NCBI RefSeq assembly: GCF_943912325.1
Contig: NZ_CALTTX010000009.1
Span: 3,331 to 67,330, forward strand
Origin: an uncultured Microbacterium sp.
GTDB taxonomy: Bacteria > Actinomycetota > Actinomycetes > Actinomycetales > Microbacteriaceae
Length of the DNA stretch: 64,000 bases
Reading direction: 5' to 3'
Positions 33,172-40,955 of this stretch are shown in pieces (within the stretch, counting starts at the first letter, position 1; each line of letters starts with the position of its first letter). The position numbers and the translations under genes are program-made. The notes beneath the pieces are model-generated. The model had not been told where the DNA came from. It saw only the letters and a program-made list of their open reading frames with translations, and ran no database searches.

Positions 33172-35028
33172 CTACGCCGACCGCACGCGCTTGCGAATCG
33201 TCTCGATACGCGACTGCAGCTGCGTCACGGTCGCGTGCGAGACGGCGGGACCGCCGCAAATCCGCCGCAGCTCGGCGTGAACGAGCCCGTGGGGCTCGCC
33301 CGTCTGCCGGGCGTAGAGCCCGACGAGGCTGTTCAGCAGCTGTCGCTGTTCCTTGAGCGTGCGGTGCAGCGCCACGGGCAGCTCGGGCGTGGTGCCATCG
33401 TCGCCCGATCGCGCCTCGGCCGCTTCGCGTTCTCGGCGGTGACGCCCCTGACGAGCCTGACGCTGCATGAGCAGCTCGTGCACGTGCTCGGGCTCGAGCA
33501 GACCCGGCAGACCGAGAAACTCTTCTTCTTCGGGGGTTCCCGGAACGGCCAGTTGGCCGAACTCCTTGCCATCGAACAGCACGCGATCGAAGTGCGCTTT
33601 CGAATCGAGTGCTTGGTAGGTGAACTCGGCGGTCAGGGCATCGGATGCCTTGTCTTCGCGCTCGGCGGCATCCATCGCGTCATCATCGAGCGCCCACTCG
33701 TCATCACCCGACGAGTCGCGATCGAGAGCGTGGTCGCGCTGCACCTCGAGTTCGTGAGCGAGCGCCAGCAGTTGCGGAACGTGCGGCAGGAAGACGCTCG
33801 CGGTCTCGCCTCGCCGCCGAGCGCGCACGAAGCGCCCGATGGCCTGGGCAAAGAAGAGCGGCGTCGACGCGCTCGTCGCGTAGACACCGACCGCGAGGCG
33901 GGGTACGTCGACGCCCTCCGACACCATGCGCACGGCGACCATCCATCGACGGGTAGACCCCGCGAAATCCTCGATCCGCGCCGAGGCCTCGGCTTCGTCC
34001 GACAACACGACGGTCGGAGCCTCGCCCGAGATCTGCTCGAGGATCTCGGCATAGGCGCGCGCCGCCGTCTGGTCGGTAGCGATCACGAGACCGCCCGCAT
34101 CGGGCACGTGCTCGCGCACTTCGCTCAACCGTCGGTCGGCCGATCGCAGCACCGCGGGGATCCACTCGCCCTCGGGGTTGAGCGCCGTGCGCCACGCCTG
34201 TGACGTGATGTCTTTCGTGTTGTCCTGCCCGAGATGCGCCTCCATCTCGTCGCCTGTGCGCGTGCGCCAGCGCATCTTGCCCGAGTACACGAGAAAAATC
34301 ACGGGCCGCACGACACCGTCTTCGAGGGCGCGGCGGTAGCCGTACGCGTAATCGGTGCGCGACAGGCGGATGCCCTTGTCGTCGGGCGCGTACTCGACGA
34401 ACGGAATGGGCGCGGTGTCGGATCGGAACGGGGTGCCCGAGAGCAGTAGGCGCCGCGTCGCGCGGCCGTACGCTTCGCGGAGCGCATGGCCCCAGCTGAG
34501 CGCGTCGCCCCCATGGTGCACCTCGTCGAGGATGACGAGAGTGCGAGCATCCATCGTCAATCGTTCATGAACGGATGCCTTGGTCGCGACTTGCGCGTAG
34601 GTCACCGCAACACCGTGGTACTGCCTGGCGGGCACCGCGTGGCGATTGCTGAAATGAGGATCGAGGCGGATCCCGACGCGCGCAGCCGCATCTGCCCACT
34701 GCGTCTTGAGGTGTTCGGTCGGCGCCACGACGACGATGCGGCTGACGATACGTCGGCGCAGCAGCTCACTCGCAAGACGCAGCGCGAACGTCGTCTTTCC
34801 GGCCCCGGGGGTCGCCGCCGCGAGGAAGTCCCGCGGACCCGCGCCGACGCCGTCGGGACCGTCGAGCGCGAAGTACGCGTCGAGGGCCTCGACCTGCCAA
34901 GCGCGGAGGGCCTGGGCGGTGCCCCACGGGGCACGCTGCGGAAAGGCGGGCGAGAGGTGCTCGGCGGCGAAACTGCCGAAGCCCGGCGTGGATTGCTGCG
35001 TCGATTGGTCCGTCGATTCGTCCGTCAC
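33172..35028 (-). CDS. SF2 DEAD/DEAH helicase, putative DNA-repair type
   Basis: ATP-dependent helicase of 618 aa with the architecture of XPB/RadD/type III restriction-like enzymes: an acidic Gln/Thr-rich N-terminus, Walker A TPGAGKT at 73-79, DEVHH at 168-172, LLLSGTPFR as motif III, and motif VI in QAIGRFVRARRRGE. The C-terminal ~150 residues are charged and helical. GTG 35028 sits 5 bases after AAAGGAGGGC; an earlier ATG has no RBS. Its promoter has TGTCGG-N10-TATCGT, like dinB and ligA. Co-transcribed with the SRPBCC gene. Confidence 0.9.
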   Translation of the reverse strand: MTDESTDQSTQQSTPGFGSFAAEHLSPAFPQRAPWGTAQALRAWQVEALDAYFALDGPDGVGAGPRDFLAAATPGAGKTTFALRLASELLRRRIVSRIVVVAPTEHLKTQWADAAARVGIRLDPHFSNRHAVPARQYHGVAVTYAQVATKASVHERLTMDARTLVILDEVHHGGDALSWGHALREAYGRATRRLLLSGTPFRSDTAPIPFVEYAPDDKGIRLSRTDYAYGYRRALEDGVVRPVIFLVYSGKMRWRTRTGDEMEAHLGQDNTKDITSQAWRTALNPEGEWIPAVLRSADRRLSEVREHVPDAGGLVIATDQTAARAYAEILEQISGEAPTVVLSDEAEASARIEDFAGSTRRWMVAVRMVSEGVDVPRLAVGVYATSASTPLFFAQAIGRFVRARRRGETASVFLPHVPQLLALAHELEVQRDHALDRDSSGDDEWALDDDAMDAAEREDKASDALTAEFTYQALDSKAHFDRVLFDGKEFGQLAVPGTPEEEEFLGLPGLLEPEHVHELLMQRQARQGRHRREREAAEARSGDDGTTPELPVALHRTLKEQRQLLNSLVGLYARQTGEPHGLVHAELRRICGGPAVSHATVTQLQSRIETIRKRVRSA

Positions 35029-35063
35029 GTGCCCTCCTTTCACCTCGGGAATCCGGCTGAACA

Positions 35064-35086
35064 ACGATAAGCGCTCCTACCGACAC
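35064..35086 (-). promoter_or_regulatory. PafBC/RecA-ND-like promoter of the SF2 helicase gene
   Basis: Minus strand GTGTCGGTA (35086-35078), exactly 8 bases, then TATCGT (35069-35064). The recalled RecA-ND consensus is TTGTCRGTG-N8-TAnnnT: 7 of 9 upstream positions match and the -10 is perfect. Confidence 0.55.
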
Positions 35087-35099
35087 TCGCCGGGCGCGC

Positions 35100-35105
35100 T
35101 AGCCT
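35100..35105 (+). promoter_or_regulatory. -10 hexamer of SGNH hydrolase gene 2
   Basis: TAGCCT; would start transcription near 35112, about 70 bases before the RBS-led ATG 35182. Confidence 0.35.
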
Positions 35106-35181
35106 CGTGATGCGAGGTGCACAGGCCCCGCCCTCGACCGGCCTTCGCCGCCCGAGACGTCAGCGTCACCCGAGGAGAGCC

Positions 35182-36048
35182 ATGAACCGCCCCACGACGC
35201 CCGCCAGCAACGTCGATGCGACCGGGAACGCCGAAGCGCACCCGTGGCGACGGTTCGTCGCGATTGGCGATTCGTTTACGGAAGGGGTCGGCGACCCTGA
35301 TCCCTCCTCCCCGGGAGTTTTCCGCGGCTGGGCCGACCGTGTGGCCGATGTGCTCGCCGAGCAGGTGCCGGACTTCGCCTACGCCAACCTTGCGATCCGC
35401 GGCCGGCTGATCCAGCAGATCGTCGACGAGCAGATCGACCCGGCCCTCGCCCTCGAACCGGACTTGATCTCGATCTGCGCGGGCGGAAACGACATCATCC
35501 GCCCGGGCGCCGATCCGGACGCCGTCGCCCAGCTCTTCGAAGACGCCGTCGCACGGCTCTCATCGGGCGGAGCAACCGTCGTGCTGTTCACGGGAATCGA
35601 TGTCGGTTGGCAGCCCGTCTTTCGGTCGATGCGCGGCAAGATCGCGATCTACAACGAGAACCTGCGCGCGATCGCCGAGCGATACGACGCGATCGTCGCG
35701 GATCAATGGGCGCTGAAAGAAGTACAGGATCCGCGCTTCTTCGACGAAGACCGCCTGCACCTCAACGCGCTCGGCCACCACGAAGTCGCGCGCATGGTGC
35801 TGCGCGCGCTGAACGTGCCGAACGACTTAACGGCCCTCGAGCCCGAGACGACCCCGGTCCGCACGTGGCGCGAAGCGCGCACGGGCGACCTCGTGTGGGC
35901 GCGCACCCACCTCGTGCCGTGGGTGCTGCGCCGCGTGCGCCACCAATCCTCCGGCGACGGGCTCGCCCCGAAGCGCCCCGAGCCGGCGCCGATCGTGCAC
36001 GTGGCGCCCGCGCGTGACCAAGCCGCGGGCCCGGGCGAGACCGTCTGA
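35182..36048 (+). CDS. SGNH/GDSL family hydrolase (paralogue 2)
   Basis: 288-aa hydrolase with Ser31 in GDSFTEGVGD, Asn103 in GGND, and Asp190/His193 in DRLH. Closely parallels the 259-aa protein at 1210-1989, including a C-terminal RR-x(3)-SSGDG region, but has a 20-residue N-terminal and a Pro/Ala-rich C-terminal extension. No signal peptide. ATG 35182 follows GAGGAGAG. It diverges from the SF2 helicase. Substrate unknown. Confidence 0.9.
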   Translation: MNRPTTPASNVDATGNAEAHPWRRFVAIGDSFTEGVGDPDPSSPGVFRGWADRVADVLAEQVPDFAYANLAIRGRLIQQIVDEQIDPALALEPDLISICAGGNDIIRPGADPDAVAQLFEDAVARLSSGGATVVLFTGIDVGWQPVFRSMRGKIAIYNENLRAIAERYDAIVADQWALKEVQDPRFFDEDRLHLNALGHHEVARMVLRALNVPNDLTALEPETTPVRTWREARTGDLVWARTHLVPWVLRRVRHQSSGDGLAPKRPEPAPIVHVAPARDQAAGPGETV

Positions 36049-36118
36049 GGCATCGTTGCGTGGTCGGCGATAGGCCGGTCCGTCGTTGCGGGTGACGCGT
36101 GTTAGCCGGAGATAGATC

Positions 36119-36925
36119 TCAGCCGTTAGCGCGAAGCGCCCAGAGGGCGACGGATGCCGCGGCCGCGACGTTGAGCGAATCGACACCGCCAGCCATCGGA
36201 ATCGTCACGACCGTGTCCGCCACCCCGAGCGCGCGACGGCTGAGCCCGTCGCCCTCGGCCCCGAGCGCGAGCGCGAGCTTTTCGGGAGGCGCCGCGGCGT
36301 AGGCATCCAATTCGACGGCATCATCGGCGAGCGCAAGAGCCGCGATCTCGACTCCTGCCTCGGCGAACGAGCTTTTGGCGCTCTGCCAGGAGCCGAGGCG
36401 CGTCCAGGGAACCTGAAAGACCGTCCCCATGCTCACCCGGACGCTCCGGCGATACAGCGGATCGGCACACCGCTCGCTGACGAAGACGGCGTCGGCGCCG
36501 AGCCCCGCGGCGGCGCGGATGGCGGCCCCCACGTTGGTGTGATCGACGATGTCTTCGAGGATCAGTGCGCGGCGCACGCCGCTGAGCAGGTCGTCGAGGC
36601 GCGGCAACGTCGGGCGATGCATCGACGCGAGCACGCCGCGGTGCACGGCGTACCCCGTGAGCTGCTCGGCGATCTCGGCCTGCACGAGAAACACCGGGAC
36701 GTCGTGGGAGTCGAGGAGCGGCTCGAGCTCGGCGAGCCACTTCTCTTGAGTCAGCACCGAACGCGGCACGTGACCCGACGCGAGAGCCCGCGCGAGCACC
36801 TTCGACGATTCGGCGATGTAGAGCCCCTCGGCCGGCTCGGTGACGCGCCGGAGTGCGACATCGGTGAGGTCTCGATAATCGCGTAGCCGCGCATCGCCCG
36901 GGTCATCCACTCGCTGCACTCGCAC
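36119..36925 (-). CDS. TrmH/SpoU family RNA 2'-O-methyltransferase
   Basis: SPOUT-class methyltransferase, 268 aa. An N-terminal substrate-binding domain (SpoU_sub-bind-like, ~20-100) precedes the knotted catalytic domain with motif 1 NVGAAIRAAAGLG, motif 2 LALGAEGDGLS and motif 3 IPMAGGVDSLNVAAAASVALW. Likely methylates rRNA or tRNA ribose; the exact site cannot be told. The start is uncertain: GTG 36925 or either of two close downstream GTGs, none with a clear RBS. Confidence 0.9.
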   Translation of the reverse strand: MRVQRVDDPGDARLRDYRDLTDVALRRVTEPAEGLYIAESSKVLARALASGHVPRSVLTQEKWLAELEPLLDSHDVPVFLVQAEIAEQLTGYAVHRGVLASMHRPTLPRLDDLLSGVRRALILEDIVDHTNVGAAIRAAAGLGADAVFVSERCADPLYRRSVRVSMGTVFQVPWTRLGSWQSAKSSFAEAGVEIAALALADDAVELDAYAAAPPEKLALALGAEGDGLSRRALGVADTVVTIPMAGGVDSLNVAAAASVALWALRANG

Positions 36926-36987
36926 CCGAACACTCTGCCACCGCGCGCACCCGCGCGAGACGTAACGTGGCCGAAAACTGCCGCCCG

Positions 36988-36993
36988 TAGACT
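36988..36993 (+). promoter_or_regulatory. -10 hexamer of the sirtuin gene
   Basis: TAGACT, about 30 bases before ATG 37024; the leader contains the AGGAGG ribosome site. Confidence 0.4.
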
Positions 36994-37023
36994 CGGCGAC
37001 AGCAGCAAGCGGCAGGAGGCACC

Positions 37024-37896
37024 ATGAGCGGTCCGACGATCGTCGAACCCGAAGGCGGCCTCGGGGCGGGCGACGACGCGGCGCTGGCCCGCGATCTCGA
37101 GGCTGCGGCCGAGCTGCTGCGCGGGCGTTCGATCGCGTTCCTCACAGGCGCGGGCGTCTCGACGGACTCGGGCATTCCCGACTACCGCGGCAAGGGCGCA
37201 CCCACCCGCACGCCGATGACCTTCGACGTCTTCGTCGGCGATGAGGCGGCCCGGCGCCGGTACTGGGTCGGCGGTCACCTCGGGTGGCGCCACTTCGCGG
37301 CATCCGCCCCCAATCCCGGGCACGAGGCGATCGCGGCGTTCGAAGACTCCGGAGTCGCGCGCGGCGTCGTGACGCAGAACGTCGATGGCTTGCACGTGCG
37401 CGCGGGCTCGCGACGGGTCGTCGAACTGCACGGCACGATGCGCCGCGTGTTCTGCCTGCACTGCGGCCAGGTCTTCGATCGCCGCGACATCGCCGAACGG
37501 ATCGACGCCGAGAACCCGTGGCTGCGGCCCGGTGAACACGTCGAGCTCGGACCAGACGGAGATGTGCTCCCCGAGACGACTGACGGCTTCGTCGTGCCCG
37601 CGTGCAGCGTGTGCGGCGGCGTGCTGAAACCCGATGTCGTCTTCTTCGGCGAGTTCGTGCCCGCCGAGCGCTTTCGCGAAGCCGAGCAGCTCGTACGCGC
37701 CGCCGACGCGCTCGTCGTCGCGGGGTCGTCGCTCGTCGTCAATTCGGGCGTGCGGCTCGTCGAGCGCGCCCGCCGCCGACGCATCCCGATCGTCATCATC
37801 AACCGCGGTCCGACGCGCGCCGACGCTCGCGCGACCCTCAAGATCGACGGCGGCACCTCAGCGGCGCTGACTACCCTGCTGGGCGCGCTGACCTGA
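37024..37896 (+). CDS. Sir2 family NAD-dependent protein deacylase
   Basis: Sirtuin of 290 aa that removes acyl groups from lysines using NAD. NAD-binding GAGVSTDSGIPDYRG (42-56), TQNVDGLH with Gln118-Asp121, catalytic His136 in VELHGTM, and zinc ligands Cys144, Cys147, Cys194 and Cys197. The unusually long linker between the Cys pairs is acidic. ATG 37024 is preceded by AGGAGGCACC. Cytoplasmic. Confidence 0.94.
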   Translation: MSGPTIVEPEGGLGAGDDAALARDLEAAAELLRGRSIAFLTGAGVSTDSGIPDYRGKGAPTRTPMTFDVFVGDEAARRRYWVGGHLGWRHFAASAPNPGHEAIAAFEDSGVARGVVTQNVDGLHVRAGSRRVVELHGTMRRVFCLHCGQVFDRRDIAERIDAENPWLRPGEHVELGPDGDVLPETTDGFVVPACSVCGGVLKPDVVFFGEFVPAERFREAEQLVRAADALVVAGSSLVVNSGVRLVERARRRRIPIVIINRGPTRADARATLKIDGGTSAALTTLLGALT

Positions 37897-37936
37897 TCCC
37901 GGGCCGGGCGGCGGCGTTTACCGTGCCGCGCGCCAG

Positions 37937-37942
37937 TACGCT
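37937..37942 (+). promoter_or_regulatory. -10 hexamer of the histidine phosphatase gene
   Basis: TACGCT, 6 bases, GTG 37949; no clear Shine-Dalgarno. Confidence 0.45.
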
Positions 37943-37948
37943 CGAGGG

Positions 37949-38524
37949 GTGCTCATCACTCTCGTTCGCCACGGTGAAACCGACTGGAATGCGCAGCGCC
38001 GCCTGCAGGGCATGACGGATGTGCCACTCAACGACACGGGCAGAGAGCAGGCTCGGGATGCCGGGAGGCGTCTGGCCGACCGCGCCGATGGCGCCTACCT
38101 CGCAGCGAGCGATCTGTCGCGGGCGCGCGAGACCGCCGAGATCATCGGCGCCGAGCTCGGCCTGGGCGAGCCCGCGACGTACTCCGCCCTGCGTGAGCGA
38201 TCGTACGGCGAAGCCGAAGGCGTTGGCCTCGATGAGTTCCGCCGTCGCTTCGCCGGCACCGACATTCCGGGCGCTGAGACCGACGAGCATCTCGAGCAGC
38301 GCCTGCGCGCGGGATTGGATGCCGTCGCCGAGGCCGCACGAGCCGCGGGAGCCACTCACGTCATCGCGGTGAGTCACGGCGGCGTGATCGGACGTTTGCT
38401 TCGCGCGGCGACCGCCGACGCCGTGCCCGCCCCCGGACAGCGGGTCGTCAACGGGTCGGCCCATACTTTCTCGTGGAACGACGGCGCTCTCACGCTCGTT
38501 GATCACGCGCTCGTCGACGTGTGA
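37949..38524 (+). CDS. histidine phosphatase family protein
   Basis: Phosphoglycerate-mutase-like phosphatase, 191 aa. RHGETDWN at 7-14 contains the phosphorylated His8; RERSYGEAEG carries the conserved Glu and VIAVSHGGVIGRLL the second His. Short single-domain members hydrolyse varied phosphomonoesters, so the substrate is open. GTG 37949 fits a leaderless transcript. Converges with the hypothetical gene at 38556. Confidence 0.9.
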   Translation: MLITLVRHGETDWNAQRRLQGMTDVPLNDTGREQARDAGRRLADRADGAYLAASDLSRARETAEIIGAELGLGEPATYSALRERSYGEAEGVGLDEFRRRFAGTDIPGAETDEHLEQRLRAGLDAVAEAARAAGATHVIAVSHGGVIGRLLRAATADAVPAPGQRVVNGSAHTFSWNDGALTLVDHALVDV

Positions 38525-38538
38525 GGTGCGCCCGTCGA

Positions 38539-38567
38539 GGCGACGAGTCTGGGCGTCAGGCGTCGCC
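38539..38567. terminator. possible hairpin at the convergent junction
   Basis: Arms GGCGACG (38539-38545) and CGTCGCC (38561-38567) with a 15-base loop; the right arm is in the last codons of the convergent gene. Weak. Confidence 0.3.
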
Positions 38568-39272
38568 CGTGCGCCGGACGGCCGTAAGCCCCGCCGTCGT
38601 GCGAGCGCGTGTGAGAACGTGGCCGCCGGGCAGCGCGATGCGCGTCCACGGTCCGGACGCCCAGACGCGAGCCTGACCGCTCGCCGCGGCCGGGGTTGCG
38701 GCCGCATCCGCTGCGGGGTCTGCCGTCGCAGCTGCGCCGAAGAACCCCAGCGCCGTCGCAGCGAATGCCACGCCCGCGGGCAGGCCGCCCAGCTCGCTTG
38801 CCCCCTCGCCCCATACGCGCGCTCGGATGCGGCGCACGAGGTCCTCGCCGAGTCCCGGCACGGCCTCGCGTGCGACCACCGCGATCCCCCGCTCAGCGAC
38901 GTCGCGAAGCGTCGCGATCGAGACCGGCTCGAGAGGTGCCCAGCCGCCGCGCGGCGGCGAGATGCCTGCCCATGCGGCGCGGCGACCCCTTTCCGGCAGC
39001 ACGATCTCGGCATCCGTCCCTGCAGCGAGTTCGTCGGCGGCAATGACCAGATCGCACTCCACCTCGGGATCAACGCGCGAGACGCGCATACCCAGCACCG
39101 TCGGTGTCGCGTCGATGAGGGATGCCGGGGCGAGCGGCGCGGCCGTGGCGATAAGCACCCCCTCGGCCGCCTGCAGGCGCACGAGTGGTTCGTCGAGCGC
39201 CGCGGCGCGCGAAGCGAAGGTCAGCAGATCGGTCGCGGCAGCCGGGTCGGAGAGCACCAGCCGAGCATTCAT
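38556..39272 (-). CDS. conserved-looking hypothetical protein
   Basis: 238-aa protein, Ala-rich and without a signal peptide or membrane helix. I do not recognise a domain. It begins MNARLVLSDPAAATDLL. The middle contains a basic segment VRRIRARVWGEG, and the end has WTRIALPGGHVLTRARTT. ATG 39272 is set by TAGCGT-7 nt-ATG; the frame is open 30 codons further but without signals. It diverges from the thioesterase gene. Confidence 0.6.
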   Translation of the reverse strand: MNARLVLSDPAAATDLLTFASRAAALDEPLVRLQAAEGVLIATAAPLAPASLIDATPTVLGMRVSRVDPEVECDLVIAADELAAGTDAEIVLPERGRRAAWAGISPPRGGWAPLEPVSIATLRDVAERGIAVVAREAVPGLGEDLVRRIRARVWGEGASELGGLPAGVAFAATALGFFGAAATADPAADAAATPAAASGQARVWASGPWTRIALPGGHVLTRARTTAGLTAVRRTGDA

Positions 39273-39279
39273 CCCCTCA

Positions 39280-39285
39280 ACGCTA
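39280..39285 (-). promoter_or_regulatory. -10 hexamer of the 38556-39272 hypothetical gene
   Basis: TAGCGT on the minus strand, 7 bases before ATG 39272. Confidence 0.45.
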
Positions 39286-39335
39286 CCGGGCGGTGCGTCG
39301 GCGCTGTCGCGCAGGGGCGGTTCGACGGCCGGCCA

Positions 39336-39341
39336 TAGAAT
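39336..39341 (+). promoter_or_regulatory. -10 hexamer of the acyl-CoA thioesterase gene
   Basis: TAGAAT; the leader of about 50 bases carries GAGGAGG before GTG 39397. Confidence 0.4.
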
Positions 39342-39396
39342 CGAAAGCGCCCCGACATGCACTTCTGCGGCGGGGGCCGCGAACGAGGAGGATGCC

Positions 39397-40341
39397 GTGA
39401 CGGACTCGCCGGAGCTCGCCGAACTTCACGCACTCGGCATCGACTTGGGCAACCCGACTGCCGTACTGCGCTATATCCTGACCCTAACCGATGCCGCGCG
39501 CACGAACGAAGACACCTTCACGGCGCGATCGCATCCGATGACGAGCAACCGCATCTTCGGCGGCCAGGTGCTCGCTCAAGCGGTGCTCGCCGCGTCACGC
39601 ACGGTCGCCGAGGATCGCCCGATCCACTCGATGCACGGCTACTTCTTGCGCCCGGGCGACACGCGCGAAGCCCTGACCCTCGCGGTGGATCGCATTCACG
39701 ACGGTCGGTCCTTCTCGACGCGGCGCACGCAGGTCTACCAGAACGCGGCACCGATCCTGTCGATGATCGCCTCGTACCAGCAGCCGAGCGGCGGGGTCGA
39801 GCACGCCGCACCGATGCCCGAAGGGCTCCCGTCGCCCGATGAGCTCAAGCCACTCGAGGACTCCCTCGTCGGACCGTTCCAGCGACTTCGCCCGCTGCTC
39901 GCGGCCCGGCCGATCGATGTGCGTCACATCGGTGGGCACCTATTCGGTCCGCCCGTGGAAGAGGAGTCGGAGGCATCAGAGCCTCACGCGGCATGGATGC
40001 GCACGCGTGGGCCCATCGAGGATGACCCCGTCGTGCACGCCGCCGTGCTGGCGTACATGAGCGATCTCACGGTGCAGGATGCGGTCATGCGGGCGCACAG
40101 GCTGTCGTGGGGCATGCCGACCGTCAAGGTCGCGAGCCTCGATGCGGCGATGTGGTGGCACCGGCCCGCTCGCGCCGACGAGTGGCTGCTCTATGTCTCG
40201 TCCTCGCCGAGCGCACAGGGCGGCCGCGGCCTCTCGCTCGGCCGGATCTACGCGGCCGACGGCACGCTCGTCGCATCGACGACGCAAGAGATCATGGTGC
40301 GCGTCAAGACGGATGCCGGGGCTGAAGCCTCATCACGCTGA
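39397..40341 (+). CDS. tesB: acyl-CoA thioesterase II, TesB-like
   Basis: Double-hotdog thioesterase of 314 aa that hydrolyses acyl-CoA. First hotdog: RIFGGQVLAQAV and HSMHGYFLRPGD; second hotdog: a conserved HRLSWGMP / HRPARADEWLLY segment and GRIYAADGTLVASTTQE at the end. GTG 39397 follows CGAGGAGG; the longer open frame to the left lies opposite the hypothetical gene. Converges with a second thioesterase gene. Confidence 0.92.
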   Translation: MTDSPELAELHALGIDLGNPTAVLRYILTLTDAARTNEDTFTARSHPMTSNRIFGGQVLAQAVLAASRTVAEDRPIHSMHGYFLRPGDTREALTLAVDRIHDGRSFSTRRTQVYQNAAPILSMIASYQQPSGGVEHAAPMPEGLPSPDELKPLEDSLVGPFQRLRPLLAARPIDVRHIGGHLFGPPVEEESEASEPHAAWMRTRGPIEDDPVVHAAVLAYMSDLTVQDAVMRAHRLSWGMPTVKVASLDAAMWWHRPARADEWLLYVSSSPSAQGGRGLSLGRIYAADGTLVASTTQEIMVRVKTDAGAEASSR

Positions 40342-40395
40342 GGCTCCGTTCGCCCCGACTCGCGGGCGGATCCCGCGCCTGAGTGATGCTCGACG

Positions 40396-40423
40396 CCGAC
40401 GCCGGAGCGCTGCTCAGCGTCGG
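40396..40423. terminator. possible hairpin between the two thioesterase genes
   Basis: Arms CCGACGC (40396-40402) and GCGTCGG (40417-40423) with a 14-base loop at the convergent 3' ends. Confidence 0.4.
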
Positions 40424-40944
40424 TGGGCGTAGTGGATGGGTTCGTCGAGGAACGGCGTCCAGGCGTTGCGGACCTCATCGCTCAGCCGCATCGGCCGCCC
40501 GCTCGCGGCATCGACGAGCACGATCACGGCCGTCGAACGCGCATAGACCTGCTTGTCGCCGGGAGTGTCTCGCGGTGAGACGACCTCGTAACAGACGTCG
40601 ACGCTCGAACCGCCGATGTGTCCGAACCAGAGCTGCACGTCAAGCGGGTTGCGCTGATACGGCACGGGCAGCAGGTACTCGATCTCTTGACGCGCGATCA
40701 GGGTCAGGACCCCCGATTCGATACTCGTGTCGAGCACCGCGGTCGGTGGGGCCTGCTCCCCCGGCGCGGCACGCCAAAAGGCGCGCACGCGGGCCTCTTC
40801 GAGCAACTTGAGCATCGCGGTGTTGTTGACGTGATTATAGGCGTCGAGGTCGCCCCAGCGCAGCGCGATGTCGAGGTGCACACGCGGGCGGGTCGTGGGC
40901 GTGTCGTCCACGGCTGACAGCGGGATGGATGCCGAATCGCTCAT
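40414..40944 (-). CDS. 4HBT hotdog thioesterase
   Basis: Single-hotdog acyl-CoA thioesterase of the 4-hydroxybenzoyl-CoA thioesterase family, 176 aa. The active-site helix motif WGDLDAYNHVNN (30-41) contains the likely catalytic Asp. It begins 11 bases after the ettA stop, so it is co-transcribed with ettA. ATG 40944 is the first Met with homology; the open frame beyond runs into ettA. Chain-length preference cannot be predicted. Confidence 0.9.
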   Translation of the reverse strand: MSDSASIPLSAVDDTPTTRPRVHLDIALRWGDLDAYNHVNNTAMLKLLEEARVRAFWRAAPGEQAPPTAVLDTSIESGVLTLIARQEIEYLLPVPYQRNPLDVQLWFGHIGGSSVDVCYEVVSPRDTPGDKQVYARSTAVIVLVDAASGRPMRLSDEVRNAWTPFLDEPIHYAHRR

Positions 40945-40955
40945 CGTCGCCGGCC

